DNA of 64,000 bases, from the NCBI RefSeq assembly GCF_000175615.1, contig NZ_ACVO01000015.1, forward strand, positions 496,001 through 560,000, written 5' to 3'. A program made the translations under genes and the position numbers. Position 1 is the stretch's first letter, and every line of letters starts with the position of its first letter. The notes under the pieces were generated by a model. It saw nothing but the letters and a program-made list of their open reading frames with translations, did not search any database and was not told the origin of the DNA. The DNA comes from Rothia mucilaginosa ATCC 25296 (GTDB lineage: Bacteria > Actinomycetota > Actinomycetes > Actinomycetales > Micrococcaceae). Shown here piece by piece: positions 1 to 10,465 of the stretch.

Positions 1-175
1 CGCCGGGTGCAGGGTGCTGCAGGGTGTGGTTGAGCGCCTGTTCTAGAGCCTGCTGGTGTGCGCTACCGGGGCACAGCTGTATTCCAGTGGGTGCCGCCTC
101 GCCGTCGAGTCGGAGTACGCGAGGGTAGGGGAGCGCGTCGGTGGTGTTGTGGTGGTCGAGAAAGAAGAGAGTCAT
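1..175 (-). CDS. N-terminal part of an unrecognised protein (runs off the window)
   Basis: An open frame on the minus strand begins with ATG at 175 and stays open to the window edge, giving at least 58 residues (starts MTLFFLDHHNTTDALPYPRV). The short stretch shows no recognisable motif, and the ribosome binding site is poor (a G run just ahead of the ATG). Base composition resembles the neighbouring coding DNA, unlike the AT-rich spacer that follows. I cannot name a family from this fragment. Confidence 0.45.
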   Translation of the reverse strand, partial: MTLFFLDHHNTTDALPYPRVLRLDGEAAPTGIQLCPGSAHQQALEQALNHTLQHPAPG

Positions 176-189
176 ACCCCCAGAAAACA

Positions 190-417
190 TTAAAAAGTAT
201 TAAAGCTCAATAAATTATCTGTATATAAATTAACATGTTCGTATTTTTTGAATTTTTCGCCCCATTTTTCGAAAAATTGTGGATAACTCACCGAAATACT
301 GCCCAGATTGCCGCTCGAAAAGCCCAGCAGTGTACCCGCTGAAACATCCATGCTTGACCCTGCTCGCGCATCCTCAATGACACCCCTAGAAGACTCCTGT
401 AATTCGAATCGGTTCAT
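190..417 (-). CDS. Small hypothetical protein, AT-rich
   Basis: A 75-residue frame starting at ATG 417; an in-frame GTG at 471 would add 18 residues. The product (start MNRFELQESSRGVIEDA) has a Ser/Gly-rich middle and a C-terminal FFEKWGEKFKKYEH stretch, with no membrane segment and no family I recognise. GC is clearly lower than in the neighbours, and only a weak GAGAC precedes the ATG. It lies just upstream of the partial gene at the window edge and could be co-transcribed with it. It may be a recent acquisition or a chance open frame. Confidence 0.3.
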   Translation of the reverse strand: MNRFELQESSRGVIEDARAGSSMDVSAGTLLGFSSGNLGSISVSYPQFFEKWGEKFKKYEHVNLYTDNLLSFNTF

Positions 418-471
418 GGCTTTGTCTCGTTGATTGTTTGGTGGTTCAGCAAAATCGCGATCGCTATTCAC

Positions 472-2009
<1,538 letters not shown>

Positions 2010-2011
2010 CC

Positions 2012-4018
2012 ATGGCTGATAAGACTTTGAAGAACCTGCAGCGGGTTATTTTCCCGAGCGCGGTTGAGACTGACGTCGTGCCCCTGTACGTGGACGCGAG
2101 TGTCGCAACCGGCGTTCAGCTGCCCACCCGTATTGACGGTGACGCTTCCACCTCCATTGCGGAGGCGATGAACACCTCCGGTCAGTCTGTGTCGAACGCC
2201 AGCGCGAACCGTGATGCCGCGAACAGCCTGAACAGCCGCCGCTCCATCACCGTGAACGCGGGCCAGAGCCTGTCTTTCGGTACGTACTTCAACGCGTTCC
2301 CCGCCTCGTACTGGCGCCGCTGGACTGACCTGCAGAAGGTCGTGCTGAGCGTTCAGACTCGCGGCGAGGGCATGGTCATTGTGTACAAGTCCAACGGCCG
2401 TGGCGTGATTCAGCGCGTGGATGCGAAGCTGCTCTCCGGCGAGGAGACCAACACCTTCACCCTGCCCCTGGCACCGTTCGGTGACGGCGGCTGGTACTGG
2501 TTCGACCTGGCTGGCACCACCGACCTTGAGCTGGTTGAAGCGAACTGGCTGGGCGACATCGAGCCCCGCGCAGACGTGAAGGCTGGTCAGGCGACTGTGC
2601 AGATTACCACCATGAACAAGGTGGAGTACTGCATTAACAACATTCGTGCTCTGGGTGAGAGCCCCGAGATTTTCGATGCTGTGCACGAGTTCCTGATTGT
2701 TGATCAGGGCACCCAGAAGGTGCAGGACCACGAGGATTTCGAAGAGGTCGTCAAGCCCCTCTCCGGTAAGTTCCGCATTATCAACCAGGGCAACCTGGGT
2801 GGTTCCGGTGGCTTCTCGCGCGGCATGTTCGAGGCTGTCAACAACGGTTCCGATTACGTGCTGTTGCTTGATGACGACGTTATCGTTGAGCCCGAGTCGA
2901 TCCTGCGTATGGTGACCTTCGCGAACTACTGCAAGGAACCCACCATCGTGGGTGCGCACATGTTCGACATGTTTGACCGTTCGGTCCTGCACGCGTTCGG
3001 TGAGGTTGTTGATCCGTGGCGTAACTTCTACGCTAAGCCGCACGATGACATGGCGATGGGCCACAACCTGGGTCACCACAACCTGCGTAACACCCCGTGG
3101 CTGCACCGCCGCGTGGACGTGGACTACAACGGTTGGTGGATGTGCCTCATCCCGACCACCGTCATTAAGGAAATCGGTCTGTCTCTGCCCCTGTTCCTGA
3201 AGTGGGATGACGCTGAGTACGGTCTGCGCGCTAAGGCTGCGGGCTTCGCTACCGTGTCCTTCCCCGGTGCTGGCGTGTGGCACGTGTCCTGGACCGATAA
3301 GGATGACTCCGTCGGCTGGCAGGCGTACTACCACGAGCGCAACCGCCTCATTACGGCGCTGCTGCACTCGCCCTTCGATAAGGGTGGCCGCGTGCTGCTG
3401 GAGTCCCTGTTCTTGGACGTCAAGCACACCCTGTCCATGCAGTACTACACCGAGGCTGGCCGCCTGATGGCGCTGGAGGATCTGCTCTCCGGCCCCGAGC
3501 ACCTGCACCCCTCGCTCTCGCAGCGTCTGCCGGTGATTCGTGCGATGGCTAAGGAGTACCCGGAGTCTCAGGTGAAGCCGAACGTGGATGACTTCCCGGC
3601 TATCCAGACGAAGAAGCCTCCGTTCCGTGGCCGCCGTTCCTTCGCGTCCCCGGGCTACAAGAAGCTTGCTTCCTGGACCGCGAAGACTGTTGCTCGTCAG
3701 CTGTTCAAGCCGGTGAGTGAAGAGGCGAAGGCTCACCCGCAGATTCAGCTGAACTACGGTGAGACTAACTGGTGGACCCTGTCGAAGTTCGATTCGGCTC
3801 TGGCTACTAACGCTGAGGGCACCGGCCTGTTCTGGTACCGCCGCGACCCCGAGCAGCTCAAGTCGAAGCTGGCTCAGGCCGCTAAGCTGCACGTTCAGCT
3901 GGTGACCGGCTGGGATAAGCTACGTGAGCAGTACCGTTCGAAGGCTGCTGAGGTTGCCTCCTACGATGCGTGGGCTAAGACCTTCGCTGAGCATACGGAT
4001 TCTGAGCTGACCCGATGA
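2012..4018 (+). CDS. glfT2: GlfT2-like galactofuranosyltransferase
   Basis: Glycosyltransferase expected to add galactofuranose units from UDP-Galf to a lipid-linked acceptor on the inner face of the membrane. At 668 residues it matches the size of mycobacterial GlfT2. It has an N-terminal beta-rich domain, then a GT2 fold with the metal-binding DDD at about 287-289 (LLLDDDVIVEPES), the catalytic WDDAEYGLRA at about 398-407, and WHVSWTDKDD with the conserved His near 424. The C-terminal third is helical. It follows glf by two bases and overlaps the next gene by four (ATGA), so donor synthesis, polymerisation and export are linked. Whether it is a dual beta-1,5/1,6 polymerase as in mycobacteria cannot be read from sequence. 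Confidence 0.9.
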   Translation: MADKTLKNLQRVIFPSAVETDVVPLYVDASVATGVQLPTRIDGDASTSIAEAMNTSGQSVSNASANRDAANSLNSRRSITVNAGQSLSFGTYFNAFPASYWRRWTDLQKVVLSVQTRGEGMVIVYKSNGRGVIQRVDAKLLSGEETNTFTLPLAPFGDGGWYWFDLAGTTDLELVEANWLGDIEPRADVKAGQATVQITTMNKVEYCINNIRALGESPEIFDAVHEFLIVDQGTQKVQDHEDFEEVVKPLSGKFRIINQGNLGGSGGFSRGMFEAVNNGSDYVLLLDDDVIVEPESILRMVTFANYCKEPTIVGAHMFDMFDRSVLHAFGEVVDPWRNFYAKPHDDMAMGHNLGHHNLRNTPWLHRRVDVDYNGWWMCLIPTTVIKEIGLSLPLFLKWDDAEYGLRAKAAGFATVSFPGAGVWHVSWTDKDDSVGWQAYYHERNRLITALLHSPFDKGGRVLLESLFLDVKHTLSMQYYTEAGRLMALEDLLSGPEHLHPSLSQRLPVIRAMAKEYPESQVKPNVDDFPAIQTKKPPFRGRRSFASPGYKKLASWTAKTVARQLFKPVSEEAKAHPQIQLNYGETNWWTLSKFDSALATNAEGTGLFWYRRDPEQLKSKLAQAAKLHVQLVTGWDKLREQYRSKAAEVASYDAWAKTFAEHTDSELTR

Positions 4019-4896
4019 ACGATCTGAAATCTGTTCCCCTGAAGGCGCCCGGCCGTGGGCGCGGCATCCTGGATGCGGTGAAGAACCGCTACCTGCTTCG
4101 ACTGCTGGTCGATAAGGAAATCCAGGTCCGCTACCGCGGCTCGGTGCTGGGCATTTTGTGGTCGTACATTAAGCCGGGTGTGCAGTTCCTGGTGTTCTAC
4201 ATTGCCATGGGTATGTTCCTTGGCTTGGAACGCGGTATGCACAACTATGCGGTGTACCTGTTCTCGGGCATGATTGCCATTAACTTCTTCTCGGAGGGGT
4301 TCGGCAATGGTGCTCGCGCCATGGTGGTTAACAGCGCGCTGATTCGTAAGATTTACCTGCCGCGTGAGCTGTTCTCGCTGTCGACGGTGTGGGTGGCTCT
4401 GGTGCATTTTGTGCCTCAGATTGCTGTGATGTTGCTGGCCTGCTTCTTGGTGGGTTGGTCCCCGACTTTCCTGGCATTTGGGTCGATTCTGGCGGGCATG
4501 CTCATCGTGATGATGCTGTCCTATGGTCTGGGTCTGATTTTCGGTGTAGCTAACGTGTTTTTCCGCGATTCGGAGAACATTGTGGACATGCTGCTGATGG
4601 TGGCTACCTGGTTCTCGCCGGTGCTGTACTCCTGGACCATGGTGCGTGACACTCTCTACCCATGGGTGTTCAACGTGTTCATGATTAACCCGCTGACTGT
4701 TGCGGTGGAGCTGTTCCACTATGGCTTCTGGCATCCGACGCTTCGTCCTGAGGATTTGGCGCTTCCTGCTTCGCAGGTGGTTCCGCATCTCTTCAGCTTC
4801 TGGACTCCGATTGCCATTGGTATTTCTCTGCTGACCGTTTTGATTGGTGATTTGCTCTTCCGTAAGTTTGAGGGCAACTTCGCCCAGGAGCTCTGA
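4015..4896 (+). CDS. ABC-2 type polysaccharide export permease
   Basis: Integral membrane half of a Wzm/Wzt-type exporter that would flip the completed galactofuran lipid across the membrane. 293 residues with about six hydrophobic segments and the family signature near the N terminus (QVRYRGSVLGILWSYIKPG). The start overlaps the stop of the glycosyltransferase gene (ATGA), implying translational coupling. The ATPase partner follows five bases after the stop. Homologous to the mycobacterial galactan exporter permease (Rv3783 type); the substrate is inferred from the operon. Confidence 0.9.
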   Translation: MNDLKSVPLKAPGRGRGILDAVKNRYLLRLLVDKEIQVRYRGSVLGILWSYIKPGVQFLVFYIAMGMFLGLERGMHNYAVYLFSGMIAINFFSEGFGNGARAMVVNSALIRKIYLPRELFSLSTVWVALVHFVPQIAVMLLACFLVGWSPTFLAFGSILAGMLIVMMLSYGLGLIFGVANVFFRDSENIVDMLLMVATWFSPVLYSWTMVRDTLYPWVFNVFMINPLTVAVELFHYGFWHPTLRPEDLALPASQVVPHLFSFWTPIAIGISLLTVLIGDLLFRKFEGNFAQEL

Positions 4897-4900
4897 TTCT

Positions 4901-5674
4901 GTGGATATTAAGAAGCTTGAGTTCCCGCCGGTGAGCCCGGACGCTCCCGTAGTGATTCACGTGGAGAATTTGGTGAAGCGCTTCGTTCTGCGCCACACCC
5001 GTTCGATGAAGGAAGCTTTTGTGTGGCTGATTAAGGGCCGCAAGGGTGATCTTTCGGAGAAGTTCAATGCGCTCAACGGCGTGAGCCTGGATATTCGTCA
5101 GGGCGAGCGTGTGGCTCTTCTGGGTCTGAACGGCTCGGGTAAGTCCACGCTGCTGAAGATGATTTCTGGTGTGATGCGCGCCGATGAGGGTGAGGTTCTC
5201 ACGCGCGGCAATATTGCGGGTCTGATTGAGGTGGGCGCTGGTTTCCACCCGGATCTGACCGGTCGCGATAATGTGTACCTCAACGGCGCGATTTTGGGTA
5301 TGACCAAGGATGAGATTGAGGCTTCCTTCGATTCGATTGTGGATTTCGCTGAGATTCACGACTTTATCGATACCGAGGTGAAGTTCTACTCTTCGGGTAT
5401 GTATCTGCGTCTGGCCTTCTCGGTTGCGGTGCATACGAACCCGGATATCTTCCTGGTGGATGAGATTCTTGCGGTGGGCGATGAGCCGTTCCAGAAGAAG
5501 TGTATTGCGAAGATTCAGGAGCTGTGCTCTGCCGGTAAGACTCTTGCCGTGGTGAGCCACGACCTGGATTTGGTGTCTAAGATTTGTGACCGCGGCGTGG
5601 TGCTGGAGCACGGTAACCTGCGTTTTGACGGTCCGATTAAGGAAGCTGTGAAGGTGATTCGTGGCGGCGACTAA
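4901..5674 (+). CDS. ABC polysaccharide export ATPase
   Basis: Nucleotide-binding subunit of the galactan exporter (Wzt/Rv3781 type). 257 residues with Walker A GLNGSGKST at 75-83, the ABC signature YSSGMYLRLAFS, Walker B IFLVDEI and the switch His in VVSHDLD. It ends soon after the core domain, so it lacks the C-terminal carbohydrate-binding domain seen in some O-antigen Wzt proteins. I chose GTG at 4901, with AGGAG ending ten bases upstream; an ATG at 4844 is in frame but lies inside the permease gene and would add an unrelated leader. Last gene of the glf operon; a hairpin terminator follows at 5698. Confidence 0.92.
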   Translation: MDIKKLEFPPVSPDAPVVIHVENLVKRFVLRHTRSMKEAFVWLIKGRKGDLSEKFNALNGVSLDIRQGERVALLGLNGSGKSTLLKMISGVMRADEGEVLTRGNIAGLIEVGAGFHPDLTGRDNVYLNGAILGMTKDEIEASFDSIVDFAEIHDFIDTEVKFYSSGMYLRLAFSVAVHTNPDIFLVDEILAVGDEPFQKKCIAKIQELCSAGKTLAVVSHDLDLVSKICDRGVVLEHGNLRFDGPIKEAVKVIRGGD

Positions 5675-5697
5675 CCGCTAGATGTATCGCTTGTGAT

Positions 5698-5737
5698 GGG
5701 GCGTGTATTCCCGATGGGGGAGTGCACGCCCCTTTGC
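5698..5737 (+). terminator. Terminator of the galactofuranan operon
   Basis: GGGGCGTG (5698-5705) pairs with CACGCCCC (5725-5732), followed by TTTG. It lies 24 bases after the ATPase stop. The U tract is short. Confidence 0.65.
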
Positions 5738-6141
5738 TGTGCCCGAAAGTTGTGCACGAAAGTTGTGCCCGGGAAGGTGTTGCTGCTGGGTAGGGTTCTT
5801 TCGTTTTAGCAGGGGAGACTGCGGCTTTTAAGACGAAATGTTACGTGTGCACCGAGTGTAATATGGCGGTGATTCATGGTGAGCGGTTCGAGGGGTACAC
5901 GTGTAGCTGTTCTGTAAGTCACAGCTGACTAGGCGTTTTGAATCTTAGTGCACGTTGGGTAACGATATGCGCAATTCCATGCATCAAAAATGCTCAAATA
6001 CTATACTCGTAAATATTAAGGGGCGTTTTATTACATTTTGATAAATTTGATGCGCTGAGGGTAGGGTGATGGTGGCATTGATGTATCAATGCCTCACCGT
6101 ATTCCACACAACCACACCACACACAGCATCGGATCACTTCA
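5738..6141. other. Intergenic region between glf operon and tad operon
   Basis: About 400 bases without a credible gene. The first part holds a short repeat (CGAAAGTTGTGC twice near 5745-5768). GC drops sharply from about 5985 to 6060, where the pilus promoter is expected. No RNA gene recognised. Confidence 0.45.
6038..6067 (+). promoter_or_regulatory. Possible tad operon promoter
   Basis: TTGATA (6038-6043), 18-base spacer, TAGGGT (6062-6067), in the AT-rich patch 75 bases before tadA. Only the -35-like element is good, so this is a tentative call. Confidence 0.25.
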
Positions 6142-7404
6142 ATGGAGAACACCGTACTGGATACCCGGGCGGAGCATCTAACTCTGCTCGAGGAAAATAT
6201 CCGTGAGGCAATGCGCCACCGCAGCCTGGATCCGCACGAGGACCAGCATGCGGTGCGTGGGCTCATTGACGAGCACCTGAACGATTATGAGCAGCGGCGC
6301 ACCCGCATTTCCCTGCCGGATTTGGGTGACCGCGAATCCGTGATTCAGCGCCTGCACGATGAAATCTGCGGCTTTGGCGTGATTCAGCCGTTTCTCGATG
6401 ACGAGAGCGTTGAAGAAATCTGGATCAACTCTCCCGACGAAATCTTTATCGCCCGTAACGGCGAAAGCGAATTGACCGGTCTGCACCTGAGCGCCGAGGC
6501 GATCAATAGCTTGCTGGAGCGCATGCTCAAGCCTTCGGGTCGTCGTGTGGACCTTTCTTCCCCGTTTGTTGATGCGTCCCTGCCGGATGGCTCCCGATTG
6601 CACGCGGTGATTCCGGATATTACTCGCAGGCACACGAGCATCAATATCCGTAAGTTCGTGGTGCGTGCCCGCCGCCTGCCCGACCTGGTGCGCATGAACT
6701 CGCTGAGCGCCGGCGCGGCGTCCCTGCTGCACGCGGCGGTGGAGAGCGGCATGAACATCCTCGTTTCGGGTGCAACCCAGGCGGGTAAGACCACGATGCT
6801 GAATTGCCTGTCGGCATCCATTCCGCCGCGTGAGCGCGTGATTACGTGCGAAGAAATCTTTGAGCTCGCGGTTCCGCTACGCGATGTGGTGGGCCTGCAG
6901 TGCCGCCAGCCGAACCTTGAGGGCACCGGCGCGATTGAGCTGCGCCGCCTGGTCAAGGAGGCTCTGCGTATGCGCCCGGACCGCATCCTTATTGGTGAGG
7001 TGCGTGAGGCGGAGTCCCTGGATATGCTCATTGCGCTCAACGCGGGTCTGCCGGGTATGTGCACAATTCACGCGAACTCGGCGCGTGACGCGGTAACCAA
7101 GATTTGTACCCTGCCGCTGCTGGCGGGCGAGAATATTTCCTCGGCGTTCGTGGTGCCGACCGTGGCGTCCTGCTTTGACATTGTGGTGCATTGCGGCCGC
7201 GATTCGCGCGGTCAGCGTCAGGTCGAAGAGATCAGTATGCTGGGTGGCCGTGTTGAGGACGGCGTGATTGAGATGTCCCCGCTGTTTGTGCGCCGTGACG
7301 GTCAGATGGTGTGCGTGGCGTTGGAGCTGCCGAACCCGGACCGTTGGATTCGTGCCGGTCACCGCCCCGAGCAGGTGCTGGCTGCGGCGAAGGCGGGTCA
7401 GTAA
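6142..7404 (+). CDS. tadA: Tad pilus secretion ATPase (TadA/CpaF)
   Basis: Hexameric ATPase that powers assembly of Flp/Tad type IVc pili on the cytoplasmic face. 420 residues: N-terminal helical region, then the GspE/PulE ATPase core with Walker A GATQAGKTT near 209-217, the Asp-box/Walker B region (RPDRILIGEVREAESLDML) and the His-box (GMCTIHANSARDA). The ATG at 6142 has no clear Shine-Dalgarno sequence, but the N terminus fits the family. It heads a seven-gene operon; tadB starts with a one-base overlap (TAATG). No TadZ/CpaE-like regulator gene precedes it in this window, unlike many actinobacterial tad loci. Confidence 0.92.
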   Translation: MENTVLDTRAEHLTLLEENIREAMRHRSLDPHEDQHAVRGLIDEHLNDYEQRRTRISLPDLGDRESVIQRLHDEICGFGVIQPFLDDESVEEIWINSPDEIFIARNGESELTGLHLSAEAINSLLERMLKPSGRRVDLSSPFVDASLPDGSRLHAVIPDITRRHTSINIRKFVVRARRLPDLVRMNSLSAGAASLLHAAVESGMNILVSGATQAGKTTMLNCLSASIPPRERVITCEEIFELAVPLRDVVGLQCRQPNLEGTGAIELRRLVKEALRMRPDRILIGEVREAESLDMLIALNAGLPGMCTIHANSARDAVTKICTLPLLAGENISSAFVVPTVASCFDIVVHCGRDSRGQRQVEEISMLGGRVEDGVIEMSPLFVRRDGQMVCVALELPNPDRWIRAGHRPEQVLAAAKAGQ

Positions 7405-8258
7405 TGCCTCTGTTTCTGAGCCTGATTTTGGGGTTGGGCGTCTGCCTGATTTACCTTTCCTGCTTTCCTGATAACGGCAAGCCTCCGAAGCCGAGTAACG
7501 ACCCGGCGCTGGTTGTGGCGTTGCGTAAAGCGGGTATGCATTCGCTGACTCCTCGCACGTTCATGTGGGTGAGCGTCGCCAGTGGTGTGAGCACGTCGGT
7601 TCTGCTGCTGATGCTTACTCAGCTTTTGCCGCTGGGTCTGCTGGGACTGATTGGTGGTTTTGCGGCGCCTCGCGTGATCGTGAATCATCGTGCCCGCGCA
7701 GCGGATGCCCGTATTTGGCAGTTGTGGCCGGATGCGGTGGACCACCTGCGTTCGGCGATTCGTGCGGGCCTGTCGCTGCCGGAGGCGCTGATTCAGCTCT
7801 CGTACCGCGGCCCGGAAGAGCTGCGTGATGCCTTCGCCCATTTCTCGCGTGATTACCGCGCGTCGGGCGAGTTTGTGCCGTCGCTGAACCGTTTGAAGGA
7901 GTACCTCTCTGACCCGGTGGCGGACACCATCATTGAGGCTTTGAAGATTGCTCGCGAGGTGGGCGGTTCGGACCTGGGTAAGCTGCTGGGCACGCTGAGC
8001 GATTTTCTGCGTGAGAATGCGCGTACCCGTTCGGAGCTTCTGGCTCGCCAGTCGTGGACTGTGAATGCGGCTCGTCTCTCCTGTGTGGCGCCCTGGTTTG
8101 TGCTGTGTCTGATGGCGACTCAGCCTGCCGCGCGCATGGTTTATAACTCGTTTGCCGGTGCGATGCTGATGATTGCCGGTGCCGCTATTTCTTTGGCGGC
8201 GTACCGTCTGATGTTGCGTATTGGTGAGTTGCCGCGTGAACGGAGGGTTTTCGGGTGA
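7404..8258 (+). CDS. tadB: Tad pilus inner-membrane platform protein TadB
   Basis: Membrane platform subunit of the Flp pilus machine with a type II secretion F domain. The 284-residue product has an N-terminal hydrophobic segment, a second membrane pair at about 55-90, the cytoplasmic F domain in the middle (AIRAGLSLPEALIQLS, then KIAREVGGSDLGKLL) and C-terminal membrane helices. The start at 7404 sits inside the TAATG overlap with tadA; a longer in-frame extension exists upstream but lies inside tadA and looks non-coding in that frame. It overlaps tadC by four bases (GTGA). Confidence 0.88.
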   Translation: MPLFLSLILGLGVCLIYLSCFPDNGKPPKPSNDPALVVALRKAGMHSLTPRTFMWVSVASGVSTSVLLLMLTQLLPLGLLGLIGGFAAPRVIVNHRARAADARIWQLWPDAVDHLRSAIRAGLSLPEALIQLSYRGPEELRDAFAHFSRDYRASGEFVPSLNRLKEYLSDPVADTIIEALKIAREVGGSDLGKLLGTLSDFLRENARTRSELLARQSWTVNAARLSCVAPWFVLCLMATQPAARMVYNSFAGAMLMIAGAAISLAAYRLMLRIGELPRERRVFG

Positions 8259-9187
8259 ACCTGCCTCTGATTTTTGGTCTGCTGCTGGCGGCCGGCGTGG
8301 GTCTGATTCTCTCATCGGTGCTGAATACTCGCAGTATTTCGTTTTCTGATCGTGTGGCGTCGCAGCTGCGCGGTGAGACTCTGCGTGAGTCGCTGTTGAA
8401 GGAGCAGGAGCGCCGTGAGCCGAGCCTGCTGGAGGCGATTTCGGCGTTCTGCGCGCCGCTTCTGCGTTCGCTGTCTTCGTCGTTGAGCGGCTCGTCGCTG
8501 AGCGATAGTTCGGTGCAGGAACGTCTGCGTCGTGCTGGCTCTTCGCAGAGTGTGAGCGCGTTTCGTGCTGAGCAGCTGCTGTGGGCTCTTGCCGGCGTGA
8601 CCGTTATGAGTGCCTTGACCGTCATTGGTGTGGTGCAGGAGCGTTTCTCCATCCTGGTGGCTCTTATGCTGGTGCTGGTGAGCGGTTTGAGCGGCTTTCT
8701 GGCGCGTGACTGGTGGCTGGGTGAGGCGGTGACTAAGCGTGAGAAGCAGTTGGTTGCTGAGTTCCCGGCGCTGGCGGAGATGATGGCTCTGTCGGTGACG
8801 GCGGGCGAGTCGGCGCTGGCGGCTTTGGAGCGTATCTGTTTGACCTCTCGCGGCGAGTTGGCTCGTGAGTTTTCTGAGATTTTGGCGCAGACCCGCACCG
8901 GCGTTTCGCTACTGAGCGCGCTGCAGGAGTTTGCGGAGCGTACTCGCGTTCCGGCGTTGAGCCGCTTCGTTGAGGGTATTGCTGTTGCGATTGAGCGCGG
9001 TACCCCTCTGGCTGATGTGTTGCGTGCGCAGGCTCAGGATGTGCGCGATAACGCAAAGCGTGAGCTGATGGAAACAGCCGGTAAGAAGGAGATTGCGATG
9101 CTCGCCCCGGTGGTGTTTTTCATCCTGCCGCTGACCGTAATTTTTGCGGTCTTCCCGGGCCTGTCGCTCATGCGTTTGAACTTTTAG
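8255..9187 (+). CDS. tadC: Tad pilus inner-membrane platform protein TadC
   Basis: Second platform subunit, partner of TadB. 310 residues: N-terminal signal-anchor-like segment, a membrane pair near 110-150, the T2SSF domain (MALSVTAGESALAALERI and the later FVEGIAVAIERGTPLADVL repeat-like helix) and two C-terminal helices ending in the conserved LAPVVFFILPLTVIFAVFPG. It starts with GTG in the 4-base overlap with tadB. A 108-base gap then precedes the pilin gene, enough for a separate pilin ribosome binding site or an mRNA processing site. Confidence 0.88.
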   Translation: MNLPLIFGLLLAAGVGLILSSVLNTRSISFSDRVASQLRGETLRESLLKEQERREPSLLEAISAFCAPLLRSLSSSLSGSSLSDSSVQERLRRAGSSQSVSAFRAEQLLWALAGVTVMSALTVIGVVQERFSILVALMLVLVSGLSGFLARDWWLGEAVTKREKQLVAEFPALAEMMALSVTAGESALAALERICLTSRGELAREFSEILAQTRTGVSLLSALQEFAERTRVPALSRFVEGIAVAIERGTPLADVLRAQAQDVRDNAKRELMETAGKKEIAMLAPVVFFILPLTVIFAVFPGLSLMRLNF

Positions 9188-9295
9188 ATTTTGCGGCGGG
9201 TACACACCGTACCGGCTGCACTGCGGTGGGCTGGGCTGATTGCCCGGCGCGCCGCACCAACCACACACTACACCCTTTGATAGAAGGAGAAAATC

Positions 9296-9523
9296 ATGTT
9301 CCGTCGTTTCCGCACCACCCTCACCGTGCTGATTGCCCTGGCTATCGCATCCGTGCTGGCTCTGCGCCTGAAGAACAAGCAGGATGACCCCGAGCGCGGC
9401 GACGTGCCCGGCTGGGTCATGATCACCATGATGAGCGCCGTGCTGGTTGCCGCTATCTTGGCGATTGCTCAGCCCGCTCTGACCAAGATGTTTAACGACG
9501 CGATTGCTCTGGTTCACCAGTAA
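9296..9523 (+). CDS. flp: Flp-family prepilin (major pilin)
   Basis: Small pilin, 75 residues, that would polymerise into the Flp fibre after prepilin peptidase cleavage. It has a basic N terminus, a first hydrophobic stretch, then an ERGDVPGWVMITMMSA segment typical of actinobacterial Flp-like pilins, leading into a hydrophobic helix (SAVLVAAILAIAQPAL) and a short tail. A strong AAGGAG lies seven bases before the ATG, the best ribosome binding site of the operon, which suits an abundant subunit. The next gene begins in its stop codon (TAATG). No prepilin peptidase is encoded in this window. Confidence 0.8.
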   Translation: MFRRFRTTLTVLIALAIASVLALRLKNKQDDPERGDVPGWVMITMMSAVLVAAILAIAQPALTKMFNDAIALVHQ

Positions 9524-9978
9524 TGCGTAAGCCCCGCATCGCTTCTGAGCTGACTGCCGCTGAGCTATCCTCCGCGGAATATTCTGTGGAGGAGAGCGAG
9601 CGCGGTGACGCCAGCACGGAATTCGTCATGGTCGGTGCGCTGTTGGTGTTGCTGACCATGGCGATTCTGCAGGTTTCTTTCGCCCTGTATGCACGAACCA
9701 TGCTGGTGGATGCTGCGGCGGCTGGGGCACGTTACGGTACGATGCGTGACCGCACTCCGCAGGAGGGCATGGAGCGTACCCGTCAGATGATTGAGGGGGT
9801 TCTTCCGTCTTCGTATGCGGAGAATATTTCGTACCGTCAGAGTAGTGATTCTACGGGTGTGCGCACCTTGGAGGTGACGGTGAAGTCTCCGTTGCCGGTG
9901 CTGGGCCCGTGGGGTTTTCCGGATTCTATTGAGGTGAAGGGGCATGCGATTTATGCGGAGCAGCGTTCCGGTGATTAG
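9523..9978 (+). CDS. TadE-like minor pseudopilin
   Basis: 151 residues with a short acidic N-terminal leader followed by the TadE motif: GDASTEFVMVGALLVLLTMA, a single helix, then the conserved DAAAAGARYGTMRD start of the periplasmic domain. The Glu five residues after the presumed cleavage Gly is typical of class III pilin processing. It overlaps flp by one base and the next gene by eight. Confidence 0.82.
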   Translation: MRKPRIASELTAAELSSAEYSVEESERGDASTEFVMVGALLVLLTMAILQVSFALYARTMLVDAAAAGARYGTMRDRTPQEGMERTRQMIEGVLPSSYAENISYRQSSDSTGVRTLEVTVKSPLPVLGPWGFPDSIEVKGHAIYAEQRSGD

Positions 9979-10465
9979 CGACTTTTCGCTTCGGCAACGG
10001 GTGAAGGAACGCTTGAAGAGCCGCTCTGATCGACCTCTTTCTGAGCAACACGACTCTGAAGAGGGTAGCGCCATTGTGGAGTTCCTGGGGTTGGGTATTA
10101 CTCTGCTCATCCCGGTGCTCTACGGCATTCTGACGATTTTTAGCTTGCAGTCTTCGGTGATGGCGGCTCATGCGGCGAGCGCCCAGGTGGTGCTGTATGT
10201 GCAGGAGCAGCCGCAGGACTCGTCGGTTGGCCCGGATTTGGCTCAGCGTCTGGCGGTGCATGCTGCCGCGGATTACGGGGTTGAGCCTTCCGATGTGAGC
10301 GTGTCGTTGAGCTGTGCGTCGGGGGAGTGTGTCTCGGGTACGAAGGCGTACGCCACGGTGACGGTTCAGGCGCGTCTGCCGCTTCTGCCTTCGTTTATGG
10401 GTGGCGGCGTGATTCCGGTGAGTTCTCATGCGACGAGTTGGGGGTCTGGTCATGCTGATTCCTAA
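9971..10465 (+). CDS. TadE/TadG-like pseudopilin
   Basis: 164 residues with the GSAIVEFLGLGITLLIPVLYG pilin-like helix at about 40-60 and an extracytoplasmic domain containing two cysteines (SLSCASGECVSG) that may form a disulfide. I prefer GTG 9971, with GGAG ten bases upstream; ATGs at 9944 and 9953 are in frame but overlap the previous gene further. It overlaps its downstream neighbour by 14 bases, so all three pseudopilin genes are translationally interlocked. Confidence 0.75.
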   Translation: MISDFSLRQRVKERLKSRSDRPLSEQHDSEEGSAIVEFLGLGITLLIPVLYGILTIFSLQSSVMAAHAASAQVVLYVQEQPQDSSVGPDLAQRLAVHAAADYGVEPSDVSVSLSCASGECVSGTKAYATVTVQARLPLLPSFMGGGVIPVSSHATSWGSGHADS